64,000 bases of DNA from Panagrolaimus kolymaensis (GCA_028622995.1 JAJQJQ010000002.1:6324001-6388000), one strand, 5' to 3'. Positions 9,184 through 23,753 are shown, counted from the stretch's first letter. Notes: generated by a model not told the origin, from the sequence alone. Made by a program: numbers and translations.

Positions 9184-9320
9184 CGTGGTCCGAAGTTGAC
9201 GGGTTATCCAAATATTATATTTTGCGTCTCATCCACCTGTAAAGTTTTCACATTCACTAATAAATTAGAGGGAACTTTAGAGATGTTCCCGTTAGCATCA
9301 CCTTGACCACACTTTTTTTT
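9184..9320 (+). ncRNA. Y RNA / stem-bulge RNA-like gene 2
   Basis: Starts CGTGGTCCGAAGTTGACGGG and ends CCCGTTAGCATCACCTTGAC, CACAC, then eight T. The outer GTGGTC pairs perfectly with GACCAC, and GTTGACGGG pairs with CCCGTTAGC using G-U pairs. Compared with copy 1 the stems are kept by compensating changes (TA in one, CC in the other) while the internal loop is about 70 bases longer. This is the covariation expected of a structural RNA family. It lies 350 bases downstream of copy 1 in the same orientation. Confidence 0.68.
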
Positions 9321-9606
9321 CTCACTTTTTCATATAAAAAATTTAAGAATTTTGAGGAAAAGGCACATTATTGTTAGTAACAAAAATAGTTTATTTGCAA
9401 TCGATTTAGCTCAAGTTTTGTCGTCTAAAATTGACAAAAAAACATATTTGATTTTACTTTTGTATTGATTTTTTGTAGAGTAAAAAAAACGCAGCTATGG
9501 CAAAAAACAACGCTGCCGTTCATTGACTCAATTGACTCCGCTGTGCCACCACAACCTTTCTCTCCATTTTGCAGTGCTTTTTTAGTTTGATAGTCAAAAT
9601 ATAAAA

Positions 9607-11809
9607 ATGGTATATTCCTTGAATCCAAATAAATTGCCATCATATTATCGCAATGCATATTTTGGTTTGCAATTATCTGTAGCAGCAGCTGAAGGATCAA
9701 AAAATAAAATAAAACTTTACAAAGATTTTTTAAGGAAACTTACGATGGTTCCAAATCTTTGGATTGAATATTTAAAGTTTGAATTTTTTTTCTTTGCAAC
9801 TTTAAAAGATATAAAACACAATTTTACAGAATTTTAAGAGAAGCTAATGAATTAACTTCCTATCATTTGCTTGAAGCTTTAAAGCATTTTTATTCATTCA
9901 AATATGTTGAATCAAAATTTAAAGTTGTTAGTTGTTTTATTTTATTTTTTGTAATTTCATCGCCTGATTTTTTCCTTCTTGCTTTTCAGAGAGGCTCATT
10001 TCATCGTTGTTTTTTATTTCAAGATTTTGATCAACGATTATTTAATCGAACGCAGGAAGAGTTTGAAAGATATTTAACTTATCCAAATGATTCGTTGGAA
10101 TGTTTATTGCGGAAACATGCTGAAATATATGGTTTGAGTTTTCTTACATTTCAAGCATTCATTGACTTCGTTTTAGGAAACCCTCCAAGTAAATCACTCA
10201 TTCGAAAGCATGAAGCAGCTAAAATAATGGCTCGAAAGCTTGAAGATGTTTATGATAACATTGAAAAATGGTTTAAAATTGTGATAAAAACAAATAATGA
10301 ACAATTTATCTTCCAAAACATTGAAGCTCGAATCGCTGAAGATCCATTAAATGTGTCTTTTTGGAAGCTTTTCATCGAATATTTAGATAGAAAAAATCAT
10401 ATTTGGCTTTTAAATGTTTATTCTCGTTATTGCCGATTATTTCTTGAAGATTCAAACACTCGCGAAGAATACTATCAAGCAATTGAAGATTTGGAAAATC
10501 AAGGAAATTGTGTATCCACATGGCTTTTGGATGCAATAATGTTTGAACAAACATTTAAAAATGGTGGAAAAACTATTGAATTACTTAAAAAATTCACAGA
10601 AAAAAATGAAATCTCCGATGTAAAAAGTGAAATAGAAAATTTAAAAGCTCATTGCGAATATATAACAGACAAATGTGATAAATTATTTAAACAAATATTT
10701 TTTGAAAAACGAAAATCTGAAGTTATTGTTCGTCAAAAACCAAGAACTTCAACATCATCCAAAGCAACGATGGTTTATTCAAATAGTTACCAAATATATC
10801 CATATATTCAAAAATTCTCTCTACCCTCAATGATTATCAATAAAATTGCAAGCACGAATAACTTCCGACTTGCCACAAATTTACGATATTGTTGCAAACA
10901 TTTTATGAATCCATTAAAAGCTTTTTGTTACAAATTTACAATTACGAATAAATTTAATCATTTTGCGGCGAATGGATTCAGCCTAGAAATTTCACCTGAA
11001 CTTTTGAAACATTTGGAAAATATCATTGTTGAAAAAGTATTTATTTTCGACAAACCAATAATGGCTTCAGAGTTACCGAAATTCTATAAATTCGATCCAG
11101 AAATAATTAAAATTACTTCCGAATCAATCGCGTGGGATTTAATTAAATTTTTGGGGAATTTGAAAAATTTAAAAACTCTTTATGTTGAAAGAGTTATCGA
11201 AGGAGGTGGCAATGTTGGAATAGCCTTTGAAGATATCTTAGAAGCTCTTCCAAATGTTATTGAATTAAGGTAAAAAAATTTTAGAGGTTTTTGATTAAAT
11301 GAAAATCGGGTACTAAAAAATTAGAGCGTAATTCTGTAAAATAAAATAATGCATAAGTCGTGTTCTTTAATGTATCGGCTTCAATAATAGCTGACACGAA
11401 TTTGGACCGAGAGCAAAAAATCTAAATTTCGTTTCACTTTTCAGCCTAAGAAATCCTTTGATTGCAAATGATACCTTTTATAAACTATCACTTATGGAAA
11501 GAAAAATTCAATTTAAATATCTTAAAATTGAGGGTCATATTGATATTGCTAATATTGATGTAAATCATTTATGTGAATTCATAAAAGTAAGCTAAAAACA
11601 GTTTTAAAATTTGATTTTAAACTTTTTTTTAAATTTTAACATTTTAGAATAATATTCAACCAAGGGCGGATATTCAGATTGGAATTCAAAATGTTACTAT
11701 TCAGGATAAAGAAATTTTCAAAAAAAGTGTTGATGATTTTATTGAAACTTTACCATTGGTTGCAGGACGGCCTTATTTTAATATACGTATTGATTATTTA
11801 ATTATTTAA
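9607..11809 (+). CDS. HAT-repeat (Prp39-like) protein fused to an F-box-like domain
   Basis: Five exons (9607-9776, 9830-9923, 9990-11269, 11445-11586, 11648-11809) encode 615 residues. Residues 1 to about 320 show the HAT pattern of helix pairs with aromatic spacing (LWIEYLK, FWKLFIEYLDRKNHIWLLNVYSRYCRLF), most like Prp39-type U1 snRNP proteins. From about residue 358 FSLPSMIINKIASTNNFRLATNLRYCCKHF reads like the nematode F-box-like motif, followed by Leu-rich segments (LKTLYVERV, LEALPNVIELRSLRNPLI) typical of F-box substrate domains. Both halves lie in one 1.28-kb exon with no stop, so the fusion is in the DNA and is not a splice guess. Function of the combination is unknown; it might be two genes fused by local rearrangement. 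Confidence 0.75.
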
Positions 11810-12177
11810 TTTAACACTATTTTAGTGGATACTTTAATATGTATGTACTAGCTATATAAATAAAATTTAAATATTTTGTTCCAAACATAATGAAGGACTT
11901 TAGTCCATCCATACATAAGCATATATACCAAAAGCTGGGATAGTTATGCTTTTGAACTTCTTTTAACACAATGAGTTGCATTAATTTTATCAGAATCTGG
12001 TTCACATTCCACTCTTTTTTTTATAATTTTTTAGAATCAATAAAAGCTTAAAACTTTGTTTTACTGATATTTGTTGGATTTCTAAAAAACAAAATTTTCA
12101 TCGGAATTTGTTTCCAAAGATTTTTTTATCTTTCATCATCAAAAACTGTAAGAAAATAAAGCTTTTATAAAAACAAT
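11810..12177. other. convergent 3' regions
   Basis: Spacer between two genes that end facing each other; AATAAAAGC near 12040 and AATAAAGC at 12157 are possible polyadenylation signals. No gene. Confidence 0.5.
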
Positions 12178-12901
12178 TTATTTTTCTTCAAAATTACTAT
12201 TTGCAGTTAAAAGTAACAATGTATTAAAAGCATTTTGAAGGCTATATTCAATAGAATTAAGTTTAAATAATAAAAGTTGCTTAGATTCAACTCGTTCAAA
12301 AAGTTCTTTAGTTAAACGCTTCTTTTTTTCTCGACTATTTTTAGCTGAAATTAATTTGCGTTGCCATCGTTCAAATTTGGAATATTGTCGAGGCCGTCCA
12401 CTTCCTGAAATAGAAATTTTATATTTTCGAAGTTAGAAAGATTCGAGACTAACCTTTTTTGCCGGCTTTTTCTGGTTCTCTTTCCAATTGGCTTATCGAT
12501 GGATTTATTTGAGTTATATCCGAAGTTAAAAATTCTTCTGGTGATGATGATGGAAGATAGCGGTTCAAATCTTCTTTTTGAGTAATATCTCCAGCCTGAA
12601 TGTATGGGTATGTCATATTGGTATTGGAGGAAATGTTATTATTAGTTTGATAATAGTAACAACCATTTGCATCATAATAACCTTGATTTTGATAATCAAA
12701 ATTAAAATGAGTTTGAGAAACCGTGGGCGAAGATGAAGCATAAGACGATGAAGAAGAGGACGAGGAAGTGGAGGAAGAAGAATGGGATGAATAAGCAGGC
12801 GAAGGCATATTTGTTTGCCACATTGTTGGTGGTTGGGGATAGAAATATTCGGGCGGTGAATATATTGAATCCCAATAATATGAGGCGTTATTGTTTTCCA
12901 T
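12178..12901 (-). CDS. bZIP-like transcription factor with atypical basic region
   Basis: Exons 12901-12454 and 12404-12178, phase 1 junction, 224 residues. Residues 1-145 are low complexity (Tyr, Pro, Ser runs, Asn), as in activation domains. Exon 2 begins SGRPRQYSKFERWQRK, then LISAKNSREKKR, which aligns with the bZIP basic signature N..[AS]A..SR, followed by a Leu/Phe-rich helix of about five heptads. The normally invariant Asn is Lys here, so DNA contact may differ or be lost. The ATG lies eight bases after TTTGCAG, a probable trans-splice acceptor. It might act as a homo- or heterodimer; the target is unknown. Confidence 0.6.
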
Positions 12902-12915
12902 TTTTTTACCTGCAA
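12902..12915 (-). promoter_or_regulatory. probable trans-splice acceptor
   Basis: Reverse-strand TTTGTTTGCAG followed by GTAAAAAAATGG puts a 3' splice site eight bases before the start of the bZIP-like gene, the usual distance for spliced-leader addition. Confidence 0.5.
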
Positions 12916-15900
12916 ACAAAAAAGTTTAATAAGCCATATCAAAAAAAAAACTATTCAATTGACATCAAAGAAAAAGTAATACGCATGATAAAAAAAGAAG
13001 GTTAATACACTAGCATCTTCCCGCCATTTTGGTGACAACCCTGGAAATACTACTACACGTTTATCAAGAAATGAATCCTCATTTTATATCAGAAATTTTT
13101 TTTCAGTTCACTTGAGAAGCAAATGATCGACCACTCCTCCTCCAACTTTTTTTTGTTTTGCTGGAGAAAAAAAAGAGAAGATTACATGGTAAAAAAACGT
13201 CTGCAAAAAAACAAAGAAAAGGTGTTTTTTGTTTTTTCAGTTGTCAGTTTTTATGTTTTTATGTTAAGGGGTGGTATAATTTATCGCTGCTCATTAAGCA
13301 CAATAGCAAATAGCAATCTGTGCTATTTTTTTACGGCTCTTTGTTTTAAAACACAAAAATATGAAGATGGTATGAAAAGAAAAAAATACATGATAAAATA
13401 ATTGTCATATGAGGAAGCAACAAAAGCCTACAAAACGGATGATGGTTCACTAATTTACTTTTTTACGACTTTTTGAAAAGGAGTCTTGTTGCTTGTTTCT
13501 TTCGAAGAAGAAAAGAAAATGAAGAAATGTATTTTGATTTTGATTGCTTGGTAAAAATTATTTTTATGGGTGTAAAGAGGGTTTATTTTTTGTGAGATAA
13601 ATGTGCCGAAAAATAAGCGGTTTAAGGAGTACTGTTGTGTTAGTTAAAGGACGAATCAAAGAAAAATTGCAAATTTTTTCACCACTTTTTTGTGTTGTTT
13701 TTTCATTTTCAAGCTTCAACGTATTTTTTTCTGCAGAATTGACGAATAAAAGTTGGCTGAAAATATTTTTGGTAATACTCTAAAAATCGCACAAAATTGG
13801 GCCTAATAAATAAAAAATATCCTTTCATGAGTTCCAAATCTTTAAAAGAATTAGACTTATTAAAAATGTGAATAGGAGTCAGAAGAAATAATAAGGCCTG
13901 GCGAGAAACTAAAGAATATCCTTCCGAGTTAAACACGTAAAGTAAAATGCAACAATACTAAATCCACGCCGAAATAAAATTCCCGCATTCACAACACATA
14001 AAAATAGCATTCTTATTTTTTAATTTTTGGAAACGCAATTCAAACTTTTTTATAAATTTGTTTGTTTGTTTTAAAAAAAATCAGAGTATGTGACTTTTCT
14101 TTTGAATAAAAAAATAATCAAAAAAAGGCCGCAAAAATAAAAGCATAAAAGGTTCCTTCTTATCAGCTTTTTTTCAAGGAAGCAAGGAAAGCATTGTATC
14201 AAAGAAGGATCAATTCTTGCTATGATTCAAGTTTTGAGAGTAAAAAAAAAGGTGGGTGGAAAATGAGTCATTTTTGAATCAAACTATAACCACAAAACCC
14301 ATATCATATTTGCGGGTCGAGTGATTCATTAATTAATTACAGTTAAAAAATGGATTATTCTGTTATCACTTCTTTTCTAATCTTTTCTTTTTTTTAAAGA
14401 ACTTTTTTTCATTTGTATATGTAAATATTTTAGCTTTAGAACATATTTACTTGTATTTATTTTTGCTGTTATAAGAATAATTTATGGAAAAAACAAAGTT
14501 TAAAAAGTTTAATTAGATGACTTGATATCACATTTTTTTACATGGGATAAGTTTTCTTAACCTTATATTTTAAACATGTGCTTTTCTTGAAACATTTCTC
14601 ATTTTTTTGGCGTCAAATATCACACGAATATTTCTTGTGAAAAAGTTGAGCATGTCAAAAAATAAATAATTGTTTTTTTATAATGTAAAAAATAGGAGCG
14701 TCCTGCAGCAGCAGCAGCAACGCTTGATTTCTTTTTTTATTTTGCTCTTGTGAAAGCTGTTTGAATTGTCAATAGGTTTTCATTTTTTTCATTTTCTTCT
14801 TTTGTTATCAATTTTTTTTTACCATCTTAGATTTATTCATTTAGTCGTAGTAACAATGATCAACAACAGCACAGTGATTTTCCTTTTTCTTATCTAAATG
14901 TAAGGCCGTCAAAGAAAAGGCAAACAACCAACAACAAAAAAACAGCGAAGTAAATTTTAACTTTTTTATTAAACTTTTGATTGCATTTTTGACAGATCTT
15001 TTTCTTAAATTTTTTTATTATTTCAAAATTTTTTGAGTTTTATTTTTTTCCAAAAAGGTTATTACGCAATAATACAAACATTTTAAAAAGCACTTGTTGC
15101 AAAAAATATATGGAAGATTTGCTACATAAATTTATTTATTTTTCAAAAAAAAGAATTTTATGTCAAATAAAAAGGTCATCGTTGACATTTATCCCATTTA
15201 CACTGCGCGTTTTTTTTACGCTAGCTTTCTTTAAATAGCATTTTATATTAGCATACATGTACATAAATAGAGGATGTCATTATTCAATGAACTTTTCAAA
15301 CATAAATATATCTTCCAAAATATAAAAAGGTCAAAGATTTTATTATAAAGGCTTAAAAAAAATAATGATCTTTAAAGTGTGTTTGATGCAACAAAAATGG
15401 AGTAAATAATAAACTTTGCAAAGATGAACTTTAAATTTTGGAGCCATTGGCTACTTTGAGACTTGACTTTTCAAGTAAAAAAAGCAAAACAAAAATAAGT
15501 ACATAATTTTCTTTCGAACAATAACTTTCGCTTTTTAGAATATCCCTTTAAAAAAAATGGAGTCAATTTGCATTTTGGTTGTATAAATTTGTTTTAAAAT
15601 TTCGCTCTTGAATTTTAATTTATTTTAAAAAGTTCTCTGCAAAATTATTTATAATGGCAGCAGCGCCTTTAACAATGCTTTCCTGTTTTCTTTATTTTTG
15701 TGGTTATTTTTAAATTTGATGTCTGAACCATAACAACAATGGCTTTGAAATACTTTTGCTTTTAAACTTTAAAAGTTCAAAAATGAGTAAAAAAATAATT
15801 AAGCAAAGCTGTGCCAACCAAAGCCGGATAGGATTAAGTTTTAATGAATGAAAGCATTTAAAAACTTGAGGTAAATTTTCCAAAGAATTTTGTTAATAAA

Positions 15901-17071
15901 TACAAAGAACGTTGTTTATTGAAGTGTATCATCGACGATGTTGATGGAGCACAAAATTTTTGAAGCAAATTTTCATATAATTGTTTCCTGTTTTTCATCA
16001 ATTATATCTGTAACTTGTATGCTTCATAATTCCTTATTTTCTATTTTTTCATTAGCACCTATCCACAAGCATAAGTTTCGAACACACACATATCTCAATT
16101 TACTCAGAAAAGACCACACTCACTGAACTTTGTGTTTACATTTAATTATCCATTTTCTTTTGGTTAACTTTAATAAAGTTCTAAGTATTTAATAATTCCA
16201 CTTAAAAAGAAACTAACTAAAACATTAATCAACCAAATTGACCTTCTTTGGCCCATCTTCTTTGAATTTAATTATATTTTTTTCTTGCTTCATTGCCTTT
16301 TTACTTTCATTTTCGGGTCACTCGTTCTCCAACCTTTTATCTTCTTTTTTTTCGTAATTGCCAGAAAGAAGAAGTCAAAACTCAAAAAAAGTTGCTGTTG
16401 TAAAAAAAAAGAAGCATCCAGGTTTTTTCTTCAGTTCTTTAAAAAAAAGTCTGCTTTACTTATCTTTTTTTTTTGAAACCTAAAATTGATATGACGCTAT
16501 TATTTTTTTGTTATAAAAAAAGGTAGGGTATTTCCGTAGTCTCCAAACATTTTCAATGGAATCTTTTTTTTGCGATGAATTGAATATCTTCAGCTTTCTA
16601 AAAAAGGGGAGGCGAACAACATATTTGAAAAGAAGCTTTTTTGAAATGCATTCATCTCTCTATGCATTGTTGTTGTTTGATAACACCTTTATTCTTGTTA
16701 AAGATTTTTTTGTTTAACAAAAAATGCTTTCTTTTTCTATGAACTTGTTAGTCAGTTATTTTTTTTGGAATTCATATTAAAAAGGTAGAGAAACGAGAAA
16801 CACATATTTGTCATTTTTCATATGATGGGATTAAAATCATGGATATGTATGCATGGATTTTTTATCTTGTTTTTTGTTTGTTAGAATATAGTTGCCATAT
16901 TTCAAGAAACTCAAGAAGCGGAAGGAAGTTTTTCCATGTTCTATGTAATGATAAACAAATTTTTACGAGAAATAAAGTCGCCTAAAGATTATTAATTGTT
17001 TATAAAAAATTAAACTTCGTAAAATGCAAAATTTTCGTTGAACGACAGAAACTTCATTTTTGGAGTTATGT
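12916..17071. other. gene-poor AT-rich region
   Basis: About 4.2 kb of oligo-A/T-rich sequence. A few short open frames exist (for example reverse strand 13709-13936, 75 residues) but none shows splice context or a known domain. A CAG-rich patch (GCAGCAGCAGCAA near 14710) is the only other local feature. It probably contains regulatory DNA of the flanking genes. Confidence 0.4.
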
Positions 17072-17460
17072 CTAATTTCTCTCTAATTTAAAAAAACTAC
17101 TATCTTTCAAAAGCTCCAAAGGTTTTCTTCTTTTGTTTATAACAAAAAAACAAATGCCATCATAGTATTCGTTCCAAAAATGCAACTCCTTTTTTATATC
17201 GCTAAAACCTCCAGAAGGTAATGGCAGCAGAATGCTATCAATTTTCTCACCCAAGACCTTTGTGTTATGTAGTTGTTGATACCAATTGAAAATGCATGCG
17301 AACAGTTACTTTAAATTTTATAGCTTAATTTAAAGGTGGCTGTCTTTTTCGAAAGCGAACATGTTCAGTACATTTTTAACTTCTTCAGCACCAAAAACAT
17401 ATTCAACTTTTAGAGCCATGAAGTCATTACGAAGTTGCTTTTTTACTATTTCCATATTTT
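17072..17460 (-). pseudogene. possible broken coding fragment, unknown
   Basis: On the reverse strand, MEIVKKQLRNDFMALKVEY and VFGAEEVKNVLNMFAFEKD (about 17456-17340) and, after stops, GEKIDSILLPLPSGGFSDIKK and a further 40 residues (17254-17072) have protein-like composition. The two parts are separated by in-frame stops with no convincing intron. I do not recognise the family. It may be a decayed gene or chance. Confidence 0.3.
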
Positions 17461-17871
17461 GTTCCTGATAAAATCCAATCCTCGCTCAAAATAGTTCCTA
17501 TAGTATTTAGTAATCTTAAAGGACTCTAAGTGACATATTTCCTGTCGTAAAAATGATAAATATATCCAAGGCCAAAGAAAAAAATATAATAAAAGGATTA
17601 ACTTTGCAAAATTTACCGTAGTTACTTTCGTTCTTTGTTTGTTTGTTTGTTTAGTCTTTTAGTTTTTTGCTCATTTTGGTCGTTCAACATCCTTTGAAAT
17701 ACTAAAATTAGTCTCTCTTTCTTTGTCTTTTTTGTATTTATCGCCACCTTTTTTTAATCCGCCTTTTGAATTCATTTCTTCCGTCACTTTTTAAAATTAT
17801 TTTATTCGTCGTATAAAAAGCTTTACTTTAAAATAATTTTTATCCACTTTAGGCCCCACCACTAAAAAAGC
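17461..17871. other. 5' region of neuropeptide-like gene
   Basis: No gene; includes a short (TTTG)4 run near 17637 and a TATA-like GTATAAAAAG at 17811, about 60 bases before the ATG. Confidence 0.4.
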
Positions 17872-18178
17872 ATGCAACTTTATATTTTATTTATTACTTT
17901 AATGATTTTATTACCAGGCTTTATCAAAGCTTCCTTGGATGCAGATTTTCAAGAAATGATTGAACAAAAACGTGGCATGGGTCTTCGCTTACCTCATCTT
18001 GTTCGATTGAATAAAAGACCATTCCATGATGTTGAAAAAAGACGATTAGGTAAAAAAGATTGAAAACGATTTGAACAAAATCATAATTAGTTAAGTTTCA
18101 GGCTCTCGATTACCTAATCTTGTTCGAATGCGACGTTTGCAAGATTCACAACAACAACTTTTTCCTCCTTTTCTTTAA
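17872..18178 (+). CDS. neuropeptide-like precursor (RLPxLVR peptides)
   Basis: Exons 17872-18049 and 18102-18178, phase 1, giving 84 residues. Residues 1-20 are a signal peptide ending IKA. The rest is divided by basic sites KR, KR, KRR and RR. Two products share a core: GMGLRLPHLVRLN and LGSRLPNLVRM (common RLP[HN]LVR[LM]). Peptides of such precursors are released by proprotein convertases in dense-core vesicles and usually act on GPCRs. Neither copy ends in Gly, so C-terminal amidation is not predicted. The intron falls exactly between the two peptides, as if each were encoded by its own exon. I do not recognise the peptide as a named FLP or NLP family. Confidence 0.7.
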
Positions 18179-19858
18179 ATTTTTTTGTTGCTTGTTTTTG
18201 GCCATTTTTAAGCTTTATGCAATTATTTTCAACAATTTTTATTTGTTTTTGAATAAAAAGTTGGGGTTCGAAAATCTATTGTTCCGTCAAAGTCATCTTT
18301 AATTTCATAACGGTTACGATTTAAAGAAATACATGTGCAAAAAAAATAATTTTAATCAGCAGTCGCTGTTTACCGTTGCTATGATTACTATATTTTTTTC
18401 TCGATAAATTTTTTTGGGTCAAAACCTTTATGGTTGGCTGCGATCACTGCACCACTTTTTAACATTTTGATGATCAAGGTGAATTATTGTATAAAATGGA
18501 ACAAATATTGTCCATTTCAAATTAAAACTATCCTGCTTTTCAAAGAGCTTTTATCTTTACAATATTTTTTGCTCATGTGGTGGCACAAGAAACATTTTCA
18601 TTAGTCCCATATAAAGATTCATCAACAACGTAGGAAAATTTTCTAACACTCGCTTCCTGTGTAGCTTCGGATAATTAGGATGCATTTGTTCGCGTTCGTT
18701 GTTGTTTGATTTTTTTGAGAATTATTAAATTTAAGTTTTTATCTGTAAATTTAGAGGTTAGTAAGTAAATACTATCTGATGCAAGATTCAATTGGTTTCA
18801 TTTTTCTTTGCCTTTTTTATAAGTTTTAAAACAAAATGGTTCACATTAGCACATTAGTTCAAAGAATTTAGAAAAAAAAAGTATCAAAATATTAAATAAC
18901 ATTTTATTCTTTATTTGGCAAAAAAATGAACTTATAAAAACAACAACAGAGGAGAGACTATAAACTTATAAATTAGAAGAGATTCATACGAATAAAGGAA
19001 ATATCGTAGATTCATAAAAAAGGAAATTAAATTGTTTTATTAATAAACAAAAATATGGTGAAAAAACAGTTTCAAATCAAAAACGTTGCAAAGATAAACA
19101 AATATTTGCAAACATTGTTTTTACTCCTGCAAAGAAAGAATTATCCTCGAAACAAAAAATGATGAAAACTAATTTTTCTTTCAATCATTTTTGTCATTCG
19201 TGTTTTTGTTTTTTTGCTACATTCATTCTTGCATTTTATATTCAATAGATTATTAATTTTTTTGTCAAATTTTAGTGCAAAAGCTATGACTTCTTTTTCG
19301 CAAAGTTCATTAAATATTGATAAAGCTCCAACATTCTTTAGCTTTGGAAGTAAAATTTCTTTTTGCATTATCAAAACGGATACTAAATTGTTAACGCTAT
19401 TTTCCTCAACTAATATTGCTTATTTTACCAAAAGCAAAATGAATAACAAGAATATGTCGCGTTGAGTAAAGCTAATATGGTTCCAAAAAATCGTGTTTCT
19501 TATGTTAAAGTTACTAACTTTTAGTTAAAGCGACATTGCTCCAATATAAAAACAGGACATTTTGTTACAAGAAATAAACCATAATGAAATCGTTTACAAA
19601 AGTTTCTGATCGCCGTTGCAACTCAAAAATGGATGTCTCATGCCAACCTTCCTAAACAAAGCTGCATTGTGAAGTCCAAAAAAACAAGTAAATATGAATT
19701 CCAACCAAATAAATGCAAGAAACAAAATAAAATACAAAAATGATTTATTGAACAAGAGCTTTCATAAATAGTTAAAAAGCAGTAATAAATAAATAAAACA
19801 GAACAAAAATTAGCATCAAAATTAAAAAATTAGACAATAAAAATCAATAAGATAATTT
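18179..19858. other. no clear gene; weak reverse-strand coding signal
   Basis: 1.7 kb. The reverse strand at 19432-19141 can be read VEENSVNNLVSVLIMQKE and onward for about 95 residues after a possible acceptor, but no partner exon or domain is evident. The 3' UTR of beta-tubulin lies at the right end. Confidence 0.4.
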
Positions 19859-22354
<2,496 letters not shown>

Positions 22355-22495
22355 TTAAATATCTTGCTTTTGTTCTTTCAAAGCTTTGTTGTACCTTTTT
22401 TGTTGTTGATAAAATGCTTTATGGTGGGAAAAGATCTGAGCTTCCATCATTTGTAATGCTAACACAAAATGAATAAGTTCCTTCTCAATATTCAT
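22355..22495 (-). CDS. small helical ORF, possible BAR-domain remnant
   Basis: A 46-residue frame starting at ATG 22495 reads MNIEKELIHFVLALQMMEAQ and continues with a Gln/Lys-rich helix to a stop. The EAQ.F.HHKAFYQ pattern resembles the last helix of BAR domains (EAQ..YH). It might be the final exon or relic of a larger gene; related helical sequence lies at 22003-21918. No intron signals were found, so this is a weak call. Confidence 0.25.
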   Translation of the reverse strand: MNIEKELIHFVLALQMMEAQIFSHHKAFYQQQKRYNKALKEQKQDI

Positions 22496-22930
22496 TTAAT
22501 AAAGTTAATGGTGAAATACGATAAAGAAAAAGTTTGGAAGATACAACAGCCTGCTTGTAAAAGTTTGGTATTAATCTTTAAGGCAATGGATACTGAAGAA
22601 GCTTCTTGCTTGCTTTTTTTCTTTTCACCTTAAACTCTTAAAGTTAGATAATGTTTGTAGCAAACTTTTACGCTGAACAAATCCAAACTACGATAAAATT
22701 TTACGACCATAAACTATCTGTCTGCTGTTTCTTTCAAAAAGTCGCTAATACAAAAATGAGCTTGAGCTTTTTTACAACTTCTAACGTAAAGTTTCCTCTT
22801 TTCCCTTATTCATCTGTTCATCAAAAACACAAAAAAACCAAAGAAAAAGTTGTTTTATACAAACACACAATAAATAATAAAACAAAAAGATAAAAAAAGG
22901 TTAAAAATAAGAAAAGGAACAATTAAAAAA
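22496..22930. other. intergenic
   Basis: 3' flank of the membrane-protein gene; nothing coding seen. Confidence 0.4.
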
Positions 22931-23753
22931 TTAAAGCGTGGAGAAGTAAGAAGCGACTTGACCATAGCGAGCTTGATTGCCTTCTTCAGCAACGATGCAG
23001 AGGTAATAGATGAAGTAAGCTCCAAGAACGAGCCAGATGCAAGTCATCATAGTATTGAAAGGAGCTTCTTTCTTCCATCCAGCTTCAGTGAATTCTTCCT
23101 TAACAAAGAAATGAGTGAGGATTTCGCGGACCAAAAAGCTGAGCAAGAAGAAGATGACGAAGGAGACGAGGAGAACACGAGCCAAAGTGGTGTAAGAGCC
23201 GTTATAAGTTTTAACTTCGGCATAAACACATTTGGAGAAACCATCGTACTTTTCATCATAGCGAGCTTCAGCAGCATTCTTCAAGACGGTAATATTATCA
23301 ATAACAGCACTCATGGCGTTGACATCATAAGAAGGATCATGAGCCGAAGAGGTGTTAACAAGTTGATGGAGTTCACCACGAGCCTAAAAAATTAATAATA
23401 TTAATGTTTTAGAAATCTCTTAATGATTATAATGTCATCATATAAAGATGAAGACATTGATACAAAAGATATAAAAAAATTACCTTATCCATCTGTTTGA
23501 CAGGACCAAAGAGTTCACGTTCTTCTGGAATGCTACGAGTACCATTTGCACATGGAGCCAAGAAGTAGCCAAGAGGTGGAGTATCCTTCAAAACAAGGAA
23601 GAAGACCAAAGGAACCAAGAAGAGAAGGAACGAATGCAAGAGATGGACCATCTTGTTCTTCATCGAAGCCTTGCTTTGTTGCTTTTCATTGTAGGCAGCT
23701 TCAGGAAAGTAAGTTGTTTCCTTGACGACGATATAACGTTGACTGCGAGCCAT
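22931..23753 (-). CDS. multi-pass membrane protein, unknown
   Basis: Exons 23753-23484 and 23383-22931, phase 0, 240 residues. Hydrophobic segments at about 36-57, 155-176 and 199-222. Between the first two is a loop of about 95 residues with two NGT/NGS or NIT glycosylation sites and Cys in APCANGT and SKCVYAE, which is probably extracellular. GC content and codon choice match the beta-tubulin gene upstream, suggesting strong expression. The layout (one TM, large loop, two TMs) is not a tetraspanin or claudin pattern I can name. It is transcribed in the same direction as beta-tubulin but 1.5 kb away, too far for an ordinary nematode operon. Confidence 0.8.

Noticed and set aside
13709..13936. 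75-codon open frame on the reverse strand
   Set aside because: Protein-like composition but no domain, no partner exon and no splice or leader signal; likely chance in AT-rich DNA.
14700..14725. CAG repeat as a polyglutamine exon
   Set aside because: Only four or five units, and the surrounding frames close quickly on both strands.
19141..19465. Overlapping open frames on both strands
   Set aside because: Neither has a recognisable domain; noted only as a weak signal inside the spacer entry.
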